Below are positions 1-8,410 of a stretch of DNA of 64,000 bases, one piece after another (position 1 is the stretch's first letter; every line of letters begins with the position of its first letter). Location of the stretch: assembly GCA_965262015.1 (NCBI GenBank), contig OZ253494.1, positions 558,001 through 622,000 of the forward strand, given 5' to 3'. The position numbers were made by a program, and so were the translations under genes. The notes under the pieces were generated by a model. The model saw only the letters and a program-made list of their open reading frames with translations. It was not told the DNA's origin and made no database searches. The DNA is from G965262015 sp965262015. GTDB lineage: Bacteria; Spirochaetota; Leptospiria; Turneriellales; CBDBES01.

Positions 1-166
1 TTCTATGGGTACCTGTGTCTATTGTAGTTTCTTCTGTGACAAATCGAAAGTGGGGTATACTAGATTGCAAAGGAGACTTATTAAGAAGATTTGGTGGACC
101 CGTACAAGAGAACACAAGCAACCCAGCTATACAGGTAGTTAAATAATAAGCATATGCATTAATCAT
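1..166 (-). CDS. Putative lipoprotein, N-terminal part (cut by window edge)
   Basis: An open frame reads leftwards from an ATG at 166-164 to the window edge without a stop (about 55 codons). The first 21 residues form a hydrophobic signal ending in a good lipobox (LLVFSC), so the product is probably an exported lipoprotein. The residues after the cysteine are polar and match no family that I recognise. The rest of the gene lies outside the window, so it could also be a truncated fragment next to the IS remnant at 241-470. Seen: frame and lipobox. Inferred: lipoprotein nature. Confidence 0.45.
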   Translation of the reverse strand, partial: MINAYAYYLTTCIAGLLVFSCTGPPNLLNKSPLQSSIPHFRFVTEETTIDTGTHR

Positions 167-240
167 ACGGACTGTTACACGTTGAGAATACAATATGTAT
201 TTTTATAAGTCAATCTTTTTTATGGGATCTTGTGCTACTG

Positions 241-470
241 GAATGGAAAGTTAAGTCCAGAGTTGGACAATTTAAGGTATTCATAAGATGTTTTGCTTTA
301 AAATATCAAAAGTAAGGAGAACAACCAATAGAAATATACAACGAAAAACGGATACTTATACAGAAGTATTTATCAAAGCATATGAGTTATAGAAGGATAG
401 CTTAAAAAATAAATATATCAAAATCTGCTGTCTTTTACAAGATAAAATAAAATCAATCAATGACATATAT
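241..470 (+). mobile_element. IS30-type element, left-end remnant
   Basis: The stretch contains the left end and the start of an IS30-like transposase also found at 27630-28405 and 34457-35075. The helix-turn-helix peptide can still be read (MSYRRIA, then INISKSAVFY), but it is interrupted by a stop and the catalytic domain is missing. A possible terminal inverted repeat near 255-272 (CCAGAGTTGGACA) resembles the reverse complement of the right ends seen at 58201 and 62412. This is a dead relic. Confidence 0.5.
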
Positions 471-795
471 AAGGCTAAAGATGTATGATATCGTAAATTC
501 TTCTTGATCTTTTTAAACAATTATATGTAACCTTCTTTCGTATAACTTTCCCTTCCTTAAACGGCCAACTGTAAAGAATAGCTATCTTGCTAAAAAACTG
601 TCAACACAATCAATCATGTTGTAGCATATGTAATATGCGTCTATGGGTTGGATATTTCTTCTCAGTTAAGAACTTGTCCCTTACCTCAGGATAGTAGACA
701 TAGCTTGCCTGTATATTCTTAATTGGTATTTCTACTTATTTTCATAAACATATATAAATATATCACAAGGCCAAGCACGTATAAGCATAACTACC
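471..795. other. Gene-free stretch
   Basis: About 325 bases of AT-rich sequence between the IS30 remnant and the end of nadK. I see no coding frame, RNA gene or clear terminator. It is probably decayed DNA. Confidence 0.4.
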
Positions 796-1677
796 CTATT
801 TATTACTATATAATAAAAGAGGTGCTTTATGAAAATGAATAGTTAATGTATTACTAACGGCAAACGGCAATGTCTGATGAAGCCCATCAATAGATACAGT
901 CCCATTAGACATGAAGGAGGTAATGGAAAATAGATCATCAGAAGTAATCTGTTCCTCTACAAGGTTATGTTGATGAGATTGATAAAGCTCTCTAACTCGA
1001 AAAGCGAACTGCCTGTCCCCCTGAGAATTATGCTTACTGAATATTTTTCCTGTTGCAGACGCAAAAGCTGCAGAACTACCTTGTGCAGTTGCTATCCAGA
1101 TACCTGAAGAACATTGTTGTTCCTGTTTATGGTTTAATGTGATAATATAACGTGAACTTTCTGAAGGCTGATGTGTAGAAACCAAAATATCATTTAGAAT
1201 AGGTACACCTACACTCTTACCTTCTAAATATATCTGTAATCTATCCATTGCACTAGGTACACAAGTACCATGAACAACCTCTTCAAGAAATTGATTTAAT
1301 GGTGTAATAGATTGTTGCAAATGGAATCTACAATAGTAGCCAACACTGGTCTTTGGTGAAGAATTAATACCAAGCAATGGTGTATTATATAAAAAATGTG
1401 ACGTCCTTAAAAACGTACCATCACCACCAACACTAATACATAAATCATAATCTTTATCAATTTTAACGTCTAAATTAGACACCACATAAGTATCATAATC
1501 CATGTGTTGCTTATCTAATTCTTGCAAAAGAATATCAATAGTTGCTTGATGAGCATTATCTGCTATATTAAGATGTTTTTTAAGTAGAGGTATGTTCTTT
1601 ACTCTTAACCAATCATGATTCTGGATAAAATGTTTTTTTCGACTCTCACCTAGAACCACAGCAAGACGTAATCCCAT
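796..1677 (-). CDS. nadK: NAD kinase
   Basis: ATP-NAD kinase, which phosphorylates NAD to NADP in the cytosol. The signature GGDGTFLR is at residues 84-91, and a second conserved substrate-binding segment (INSSPKTSVGYY) lies at about 104-115. Instead of the common bacterial NTGxLGFL form, this second segment resembles the NADK2-like branch also seen in some Bacteroidota. At 293 residues the protein has normal family length. It is the last gene of a minus-strand run and begins 15 bases after the 2-isopropylmalate synthase-like gene. The family assignment is firm; the subgroup is an inference from motif spelling. Confidence 0.85.
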   Translation of the reverse strand: MGLRLAVVLGESRKKHFIQNHDWLRVKNIPLLKKHLNIADNAHQATIDILLQELDKQHMDYDTYVVSNLDVKIDKDYDLCISVGGDGTFLRTSHFLYNTPLLGINSSPKTSVGYYCRFHLQQSITPLNQFLEEVVHGTCVPSAMDRLQIYLEGKSVGVPILNDILVSTHQPSESSRYIITLNHKQEQQCSSGIWIATAQGSSAAFASATGKIFSKHNSQGDRQFAFRVRELYQSHQHNLVEEQITSDDLFSITSFMSNGTVSIDGLHQTLPFAVSNTLTIHFHKAPLLLYSNK

Positions 1678-1692
1678 ATTACACCAAAGTTA

Positions 1693-3219
1693 TTAAAATA
1701 AATGATTCAGCATTTTCTCTGTTGCAGAGATTGCTGCCAAAACTTGATCAGGACTAACACCACTAGTTGAGATAAACTGTCCATCGTATTGCCATGATAT
1801 CTTGCATTCCACTAAAGCGGATGTCTGTCCCCCAGGTGGTATACGCACTTCATAATTTTCTAATGATGGTAAACAGATGTTATAAATCTTACTCCATTCT
1901 AGCAGTGCATTCATAAAAGCATCATACCCACCATCTCCTGCACCATTTACTTTATTTGTTTCACCCTTATAAGAAATTGCCATACTGCAATGAGGGAGTA
2001 CACCTTTCCCAGATGTAACTACTACATTGTCTATAATAACATTTTTCTTGGGAGGTAGATTTAAAACATCTGTAATAATAAAAGGCAAATCTTCTATGGT
2101 CACTGTTTTTTTCTGATCACCTAATTCGATAATTTTACTTAATACTATTTTGCGATTATGGACACTTAACTCAATTCCCAATTTTTCTAAATTGTGTTCC
2201 AGAGAGGCTTTACCTGATAATTTTCCTAGTGCATAGGAATGTTCCCGGCCAAATCTTTTAGGGTCTAAGGCACTCTGGTATAGTTTACCTTTTTTATCTC
2301 CATCTGCATGAATACCAGCGGTCTGTGTAAAAACATCTTCACCCACAATGGGTTCATTAGCAGATAGACGTTTACCTGAAAAACTTTCCACTACTCGTGA
2401 AAGAGAGAATAAACTTTTCTCGTTAATATTTATATTCATGTTTAAATGATCATGCAAACCAGCTACTACCTGTGCCAAAGAAGCATTACCTGTACGTTCG
2501 CCTAGACAGTTTACGGTAACGTGCACGCCATTAACCCCGGCACGAACGGCCTCTAAAACATTAATCGTACCCAGACCATAATCATTATGTGGATGAAAAT
2601 CAAAATGTATACTAGGAAACTTTGCTTTAATATCTGTAACAGCATGATACACTTGAATAGGATATAAAATTCCTAATGTGTCTGGTAACATAATCCTTTT
2701 AATAGGTATACCAGATAAAAAGTGGATAAAATCATAGATATATTGTTGATCATGTTGCCATCCATTAGACCAATCTTCTAGATATACATTTACAGAGATT
2801 TTATTTTTGTAAGCATATTCAACTATATTTTGCACATCTTTGAAGTGATCTTTTGCCTGCTTTTTTAGTTGATTATGTAGATGTTTTAAACTCCCCTTAG
2901 CTAGAAGATTTAGTACCTTACCTTTGGCTTCAATAATCCAGTCTACTGATTTACCTTGATCTAAAAATCCTAAAACTTCGATTTTCTCGATATAATTATT
3001 GCCCATGTTAGAAGCCCATCGGCAAATTTCTTTGACAGTTTCCATTTCACCCTCAGAAGTTCTAGCGGAGGCAACCTCAATACGATTAACCTGCACCCGT
3101 TCTAAAAGCAATCTAGCTATATGTAGTTTTTCTTTGGTACTGAACGCAACATTATGCGTCTGTTCACCATCACGTAAGGTAGTGTCCATGATTTCTAATG
3201 AGGAAGAGATATCTATCAT
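1693..3219 (-). CDS. 2-isopropylmalate / citramalate synthase family protein
   Basis: A DRE-TIM metallolyase that condenses acetyl-CoA with a 2-oxo acid. The catalytic loop TTLRDGEQ is at residues 13-20, the metal-binding HPHND at about 209-213 and the conserved GERTGNA at about 240-246. The C-terminal third (from about 390) matches the LeuA dimer/regulatory domain, including GAGDGGYDA. The 508-residue length fits LeuA or citramalate synthase. None of the other leucine or isoleucine genes (leuB, leuC, leuD) is nearby, so the real substrate cannot be told from context. A homocitrate-type activity is less likely given the full C-terminal domain. Confidence 0.82.
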   Translation of the reverse strand: MIDISSSLEIMDTTLRDGEQTHNVAFSTKEKLHIARLLLERVQVNRIEVASARTSEGEMETVKEICRWASNMGNNYIEKIEVLGFLDQGKSVDWIIEAKGKVLNLLAKGSLKHLHNQLKKQAKDHFKDVQNIVEYAYKNKISVNVYLEDWSNGWQHDQQYIYDFIHFLSGIPIKRIMLPDTLGILYPIQVYHAVTDIKAKFPSIHFDFHPHNDYGLGTINVLEAVRAGVNGVHVTVNCLGERTGNASLAQVVAGLHDHLNMNININEKSLFSLSRVVESFSGKRLSANEPIVGEDVFTQTAGIHADGDKKGKLYQSALDPKRFGREHSYALGKLSGKASLEHNLEKLGIELSVHNRKIVLSKIIELGDQKKTVTIEDLPFIITDVLNLPPKKNVIIDNVVVTSGKGVLPHCSMAISYKGETNKVNGAGDGGYDAFMNALLEWSKIYNICLPSLENYEVRIPPGGQTSALVECKISWQYDGQFISTSGVSPDQVLAAISATEKMLNHLF

Positions 3220-3263
3220 ACATTAAATTCTTGGTGTACAAATAAACAATACGTGGGTTATAT

Positions 3264-4931
3264 TTATTCTGCTACCACATTAAGTTCTTTCTTAAGAATT
3301 TCTTTTGCAATCACTCGCAAAGCCAACACATCTTCTGCACCTTCAAAAATACTAAATACACGTGCGTCCAGATAATATCTAGAAATGGCATATTCTTCTG
3401 CATAACCCATACCACCATGAATTTGCATAGCCTCACGAGTAACCCATTCAGATAATTTACATGCATAGAGTTTAATGAGAGATGCCTCTACCATACCTAC
3501 ATTTTTATCAAGCAACTGGGCTGATTTATAAGTGGCTTGCCGTACTGCCTGTGTAATGGCAGCCATTTTTACAAGTTTATATGCAGTTAAACCATAGCGA
3601 ATAAGAGGCAGGGAGAACACCTTCCTTTCCTTTGCGTATATATATGCTTTTTCTAAAGAAGCCTGCATGACACCGGCTACTCGAGCAGCAGTTTGGAATC
3701 TACCACCAGCGAATCCAGCCATTTGTAAATAAAATCCCTGCCCCAATCCGGCATCCATACCAATTAAATTCATACCTGGAACAAAAAAATTATCAAATAC
3801 CACTTCAAAGGAATGCATGCCTCTATAACCGATTGTAGAAATAGCCCTGCCCGTTATTGAACCCGAACCTTCTGATTGCGAATACTCAAAGGCGTGTCCA
3901 GCATAAGGGGGTTTTTCAGCAAGAAAAAGAGATAGCCCTTTATGTTGTTTACTCAAATCAGTATCTGTTCTGGCTAATACCAACAAAATATCTGCCCTAC
4001 CAGCAAATGTACACCAAGTTTTTACACCATTTAATAACCATCCTGCACCACTCCGGTTGGCAGACAAGGTAATGTTAGCCACATCAGAACCAAAATCAGG
4101 TTCTGTAACAGCAACAGAACACAACATCTCACCACTAGCAAGCTTAGGTAACCATAATTCTTTTTGTTCTTTAGTTCCACCTTTTAGAATTGCTTTGCTA
4201 ACAATCTCTGGTCTAGTGATAAGAGAACCAGCAACTCCTAAAGAAATACGAGATAATTCTTCCGTGACTACTGCAATAGATACATGATCTGGTGTATCAA
4301 CGGATTGAAATCCACCATAAATATCTGGTATAGATAAACCAAAACAACCCATACTGGTTAATTGTTGTATGATCTCTTCAGGGATATCTAGATCTTCCCT
4401 ATGAATTTTTTCAGCGATAGGGGCAACTTTTTCTTCAGCAAATGCACGGAAAGAATCTTGCATCATTTGTTGTTCTTCAGTAAGACCATAGTCTCCGAAA
4501 TGGTTACATTCTTGAATTTTTTGAAGAATCTCTATGGCATTGTTCTCATTACCATGAGCTTGGATAAACTTGTTCATATCTTCATAGGACAAGAGAGCAA
4601 AATATTCATTCGTAGACAGGGAAACAAAGTTTTGATGAATGGAAAAACGACTTACAATATCTTCTAGACAGTGGCCTACAAACACATAAGCTAGTTTACG
4701 TTCTAAAGAATCTTGATCTTTAGAAAATGCTTCTATGTAATCTAGTAGAGCCTCCATTGTAAACATTTCTGAATCAGCCCAAGCCAAATCATAACATAAT
4801 TTTTGATGTTCATCCATTAGGGACACAGAAATTTTACCATCAACTAATGATTGCTTTAATAATTTACGCTTAAATAATGATAACAAGCTGTTAACTGTCC
4901 CTAAAAATTTTCTTGTATGACTAATAGACAT
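3264..4931 (-). CDS. Acyl-CoA dehydrogenase
   Basis: FAD enzyme that oxidises acyl-CoA to enoyl-CoA. Residues from about 150 to 555 cover the usual N-terminal helical, middle beta and C-terminal helical domains (start LTEEQQMMQDSFRAF; CSVAVTEPDFGSD; IHGGMGYAEEY). The catalytic-base region IFEGAEDV is near the C terminus. The first 150 residues are an extra helical domain, as found in some longer bacterial acyl-CoA dehydrogenases. It lies 5 bases downstream of cstA and 44 bases upstream of the isopropylmalate synthase-like gene, so it is probably co-transcribed with them. No electron-transfer flavoprotein gene is in the window; the thiolase at 26210-27526 is the only other beta-oxidation gene. 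Confidence 0.9.
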   Translation of the reverse strand: MSISHTRKFLGTVNSLLSLFKRKLLKQSLVDGKISVSLMDEHQKLCYDLAWADSEMFTMEALLDYIEAFSKDQDSLERKLAYVFVGHCLEDIVSRFSIHQNFVSLSTNEYFALLSYEDMNKFIQAHGNENNAIEILQKIQECNHFGDYGLTEEQQMMQDSFRAFAEEKVAPIAEKIHREDLDIPEEIIQQLTSMGCFGLSIPDIYGGFQSVDTPDHVSIAVVTEELSRISLGVAGSLITRPEIVSKAILKGGTKEQKELWLPKLASGEMLCSVAVTEPDFGSDVANITLSANRSGAGWLLNGVKTWCTFAGRADILLVLARTDTDLSKQHKGLSLFLAEKPPYAGHAFEYSQSEGSGSITGRAISTIGYRGMHSFEVVFDNFFVPGMNLIGMDAGLGQGFYLQMAGFAGGRFQTAARVAGVMQASLEKAYIYAKERKVFSLPLIRYGLTAYKLVKMAAITQAVRQATYKSAQLLDKNVGMVEASLIKLYACKLSEWVTREAMQIHGGMGYAEEYAISRYYLDARVFSIFEGAEDVLALRVIAKEILKKELNVVAE

Positions 4932-4936
4932 ATTCC

Positions 4937-6646
4937 TTACACCTCCATTACATCTAACCTTTCTATTTTTTTATGTTTGTACTGATAAAATGCTAGAATA
5001 GCCTCGATAAGCAACCACGAACCAAAAAATAATAACAAACATGTCATTATAATTAATGTCCAACTTGCGTCTTGACGCACAAATTTAAATAGTTGATAGG
5101 ACATACCATATAGTACGGCTCCCAGTAAAAAAAGCATAGGTATAAAACTAACTAGCATATTTCTACCACGGGAATAAAGATAAATAGAAATCAATAGGAG
5201 AGAGAATGTTGCTAGAAGTTGGTTAGTTGTCCCAAATAATGTCCATAACAGAGAGGCCACAGATTGCCCCTGCACACTGAAGAAAGTAAAAAAAGCAATG
5301 GAACCAATAGCAACCAGTGCAGCAATGTGTTTATTAGATACAAATTTTCGTATTGGTTGGTAAGTGATGTAAGAAGATAGTTCTTCAATATTATAACGTA
5401 ACAATCTAGTAGCAGAATCTAGGCTCGTGAGTGCAAAGCTAACCACTAAAAAAACAATAAAATTAGTAGAAATTTTAGAGTCTATGCCTAAAGAATGTAA
5501 AAAGTTTACACCACCATTAACGAAAAGAGAAACTTTAGTACTTAATCCTAGACCATTAAAATCACTATACACATTACTCCATGCATCTGTATTTGCGAAG
5601 GCTGTTGTTGTAGCCAGAATAGCCACAAGACCTAGTAAGGATTCCGCAATCATGCCACCATAGCCAATTAAACGAGCATCTTTTTCACAATTAATTTGCT
5701 TAGCTGTTGTCCCTGAAGACACTAAACCATGAAACCCTGAAATAGCACCACAGGCAATTAAGACAAAAATGAAAGGGAAAAGAGGGGGAGCATTTTTAGG
5801 GTATAGTTGCACCATTGGTGCATTAAAACTTAGATCACTCGCAAAAAAACCAATGTATAGCAGGAATAAACCTGCAATCAAAAAAATAGCATTTAAAAAG
5901 TCACGACTCTGGAGTAAAAGCCATACTGGCAAAACACTACTTAGAAAACTGTAACCCAGAAGAATAAGTTTCCAGTTCAACCCTGCACTCTCTGTATGAA
6001 ACGTTAAATCAGCCAACACGCCTGAACGACTAAGATAAATAGAAGCTAAAATACCAATACAGGCTGGAATACCCAAAAAATACATAGGCCATTTTTTAAT
6101 ATGAGTTGTATAACCAACTAATAAAGCAAATAATACGATTATGGCAGATGGAAATACTACTTGTGGAAAGTTATCAGGCGATAATAATTTTGCTAATACT
6201 AGTACGAACACACCCATCGCTAAAGAAACCAAGAAATAAGTTATCAAGAGAGCTAAAATTTTTGCTCTCTTCCCAATTAAATACTCAGTAATGCCACCAA
6301 CAGAAAGCCCTTTGCTACGCATGGAAAGCACTAATATACCAAAATCATGTGTTGCACCAATAAATAGACTGCCCAAAACTACCCAGATCATTGCGGGTAA
6401 CCAACCCCATATTACAGCGATAATAGGACCTAATATAGGACCTAGACCAGAGATACTTGCATAATGATGCCCCAATAAAAGAAAACGCTTTGCAGGTACA
6501 TAGTCCACACCATCATAATAACGATGGGCGGGTGTAACTACGTCATCTCGTAGAGTAAAAATTTTTTTTGATAAAAAACCAGCATAAAAACGATACCCGA
6601 TGTAATAAATAGAAAAAATACAGAGAACGACGTACAGGGGAGACAT
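4937..6646 (-). CDS. cstA: Carbon starvation protein CstA family transporter
   Basis: Polytopic inner-membrane protein of the CstA family, whose characterised members import peptides or pyruvate. The N-terminal region carries family hallmarks: YDGVDYVPAKRFLLLGHH near residue 45, then GLGPILGPIIAVIWGW, and GLVSSGTTAKQINCE in the middle. About 15 hydrophobic segments are visible. At 569 residues it is shorter than the E. coli protein (about 700) but close to the shorter family branch. It starts the cluster with the acyl-CoA dehydrogenase and is preceded by a lipoprotein gene 23 bases upstream. Substrate unknown; uptake of host peptides or pyruvate would suit an intracellular bacterium (inference). 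Confidence 0.88.
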   Translation of the reverse strand: MSPLYVVLCIFSIYYIGYRFYAGFLSKKIFTLRDDVVTPAHRYYDGVDYVPAKRFLLLGHHYASISGLGPILGPIIAVIWGWLPAMIWVVLGSLFIGATHDFGILVLSMRSKGLSVGGITEYLIGKRAKILALLITYFLVSLAMGVFVLVLAKLLSPDNFPQVVFPSAIIVLFALLVGYTTHIKKWPMYFLGIPACIGILASIYLSRSGVLADLTFHTESAGLNWKLILLGYSFLSSVLPVWLLLQSRDFLNAIFLIAGLFLLYIGFFASDLSFNAPMVQLYPKNAPPLFPFIFVLIACGAISGFHGLVSSGTTAKQINCEKDARLIGYGGMIAESLLGLVAILATTTAFANTDAWSNVYSDFNGLGLSTKVSLFVNGGVNFLHSLGIDSKISTNFIVFLVVSFALTSLDSATRLLRYNIEELSSYITYQPIRKFVSNKHIAALVAIGSIAFFTFFSVQGQSVASLLWTLFGTTNQLLATFSLLLISIYLYSRGRNMLVSFIPMLFLLGAVLYGMSYQLFKFVRQDASWTLIIMTCLLLFFGSWLLIEAILAFYQYKHKKIERLDVMEV

Positions 6647-6669
6647 TCGAACGAAGTAACGTTAAACTA

Positions 6670-7395
6670 CTATTTTTTAGCCTTGGGAGCCAAATTCTTT
6701 TTTTCTTTGTTGTTTGGGGATGTTTTTTCTAATCCTATTGAAGCGATGTCTATGTCTTTATTATGTTTAATTTTATAGGACTCAACAATTCCGTTAAAAA
6801 TGGCTTCTTGCTTAGTACCTACTCGCTCAATAAGAAGTTGTTGCTTAGCAACTTCTTTACCCTTTATGAGAGATAATGTACTATACTGCGGATTAGTACG
6901 CCTTAGAATATTTAGACGGACTAAAATATCCTGCTCTGGTATTTCAATTGAATTGATATCTACTTTATCTTGCATATAAAGGTTATATGTAAAAAACTGG
7001 GAAATAAATGTGATTCGTTTCTGTACATCTTCTTTCTCTAGGAAGCCTGAGTTATTTGCCTCTAAATTAACCAAAATTAACTTCTTGTACAGAGGAGCTT
7101 GTCGACCATCTCCATGAAAAAAGAATTGCCTAGTGAGTTGTTTATAAAGATCTTTTTCTCGCCCATTGGGTAAACTATCTATATCTTTAATTCTTTTACG
7201 TAATTGGTCAGGACTAGCTTGAAGTTGTAACGACCACCAAAATAGATAACCTTCATATGCGTCTTCTAATTCTTGCTTGGTAATTTTCTTACCCTCGATA
7301 TCAAATACCCATTCATTATCTTGAAACCAATTACATGCAACCAGCATAACAAAGAAAAACAATAGAATACCATGTCTCATACTAAACAACCCCAT
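6670..7395 (-). CDS. Putative lipoprotein with SurA-N-like segment
   Basis: A 241-residue protein with a signal peptide ending in a lipobox (MLVAC at about residues 17-21). It is therefore probably membrane-anchored on the periplasmic side. Just after the anchor, FDIEGKKITKQELEDAY resembles the start of SurA-type chaperone or peptidyl-prolyl isomerase N-terminal domains. The rest is helical and charged with a lysine-rich tail. No isomerase domain is present. It is the first gene of the minus-strand cluster and is divergent from gldF. An upstream in-frame Met (residue 1 rather than 6) is kept, but the start is uncertain. Function unknown; a periplasmic holdase role is only a suggestion. Confidence 0.6.
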   Translation of the reverse strand: MGLFSMRHGILLFFFVMLVACNWFQDNEWVFDIEGKKITKQELEDAYEGYLFWWSLQLQASPDQLRKRIKDIDSLPNGREKDLYKQLTRQFFFHGDGRQAPLYKKLILVNLEANNSGFLEKEDVQKRITFISQFFTYNLYMQDKVDINSIEIPEQDILVRLNILRRTNPQYSTLSLIKGKEVAKQQLLIERVGTKQEAIFNGIVESYKIKHNKDIDIASIGLEKTSPNNKEKKNLAPKAKK

Positions 7396-7656
7396 AATCT
7401 GTAAATAACAAGTGACAGTGTGAAAAGACTTTACTATGTCAACTAACTTTAGACTGTAAATGAGAATGATATTTTATTTTTAGGAGAAGTACACGGATCC
7501 ACATTATGTTTTTGTAATGTTAGAGAAAAATCATTGCCAATCTACACAATACATCGATGTTGCAGTAAAAAGTTGATTCATAGGTGATATTATTTGTTGG
7601 ATTTAGCTGATTTTGTTGTTCCGTCAATATATTTAGTATCTGCTTATAAAAATTAT

Positions 7657-7660
7657 GGAG
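7657..7660 (+). promoter_or_regulatory. Ribosome binding site deciding the gldF start
   Basis: GGAG lies six bases before the ATG at 7667, whereas the earlier in-frame ATG at 7655 overlaps this motif and has no Shine-Dalgarno sequence of its own. This favours 7667 as the translation start. Confidence 0.5.
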
Positions 7661-7666
7661 AATAAC

Positions 7667-8410
7667 ATGAAAGAACAAACGTCCATGTATGTTCTGCCTC
7701 TAAAGGAGATTGCCAAAAAAGAACTCGATTTTCTCTTTGGTAGTCATTTGGGCTGGATTATCTTATTTCTAGCGACTATACTCAACAGCCTTTTTAGTTG
7801 GTTCGCTATACAAAAACTAACTGCCTCTGCTGATATTCTGCAATTTATCTTTTATTTTTTCTCAGGTACATCCATGATATGTGGTGTTCTACTTGGGATG
7901 CGAATATTTGCTGATGAAAAATCATTAGGTACCCTAGATCTACTTATTACATCCCCCATTACGAATTACCAACTTGTTTTAGGTAAATTTATAGCTACTA
8001 GCTTCTTTGTTATTATTATATTACTGGCCAGCTTGCCCATACCAATTATAATTTATATAGAAGGTAACATTAACATGGGCCACATATTTGCTGGATATGT
8101 GGGTAATTTTTTACTAACTATTTCTGTCATTGCCATTACGCTATTCTATTCTACACTGACCAAGACACAACTATTCGCCGCTGCGATGGCTAGTACAAAT
8201 ATTGTTATGCTATTACTACTTGGATTTTTTTCCCCTTATGTGTCACAACCCTTAAAGAGCATAGTAAGAGAATTATCGCTCTATGTACACTACCGTGATT
8301 TTGAGGCTGGTGTATTAGTATTTCATCATGCTCTATTCTTCATAAGCGTTATCATTTTATATCTATATCTATCCGTTTTATCACTTAAAACACAAGGACT
8401 AAAAGAATGA
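7667..8410 (+). CDS. gldF: GldF-like ABC transporter permease
   Basis: ABC-2 type permease of about 247 residues with six hydrophobic segments. It carries the family pattern EKSLGTLDLLITSPIT around residue 83, shared by GldF and NosY-type permeases. In gliding Bacteroidota GldF works with the auxiliary protein GldG and ATPase GldA. Its stop overlaps the start of the next gene (ATGA), and that gene is GldG-like, which supports the assignment. No gldA ATPase is adjacent, and no other gliding genes are in the window. In non-motile relatives this transporter probably has a general envelope role (inference). Confidence 0.8.
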   Translation: MKEQTSMYVLPLKEIAKKELDFLFGSHLGWIILFLATILNSLFSWFAIQKLTASADILQFIFYFFSGTSMICGVLLGMRIFADEKSLGTLDLLITSPITNYQLVLGKFIATSFFVIIILLASLPIPIIIYIEGNINMGHIFAGYVGNFLLTISVIAITLFYSTLTKTQLFAAAMASTNIVMLLLLGFFSPYVSQPLKSIVRELSLYVHYRDFEAGVLVFHHALFFISVIILYLYLSVLSLKTQGLKE

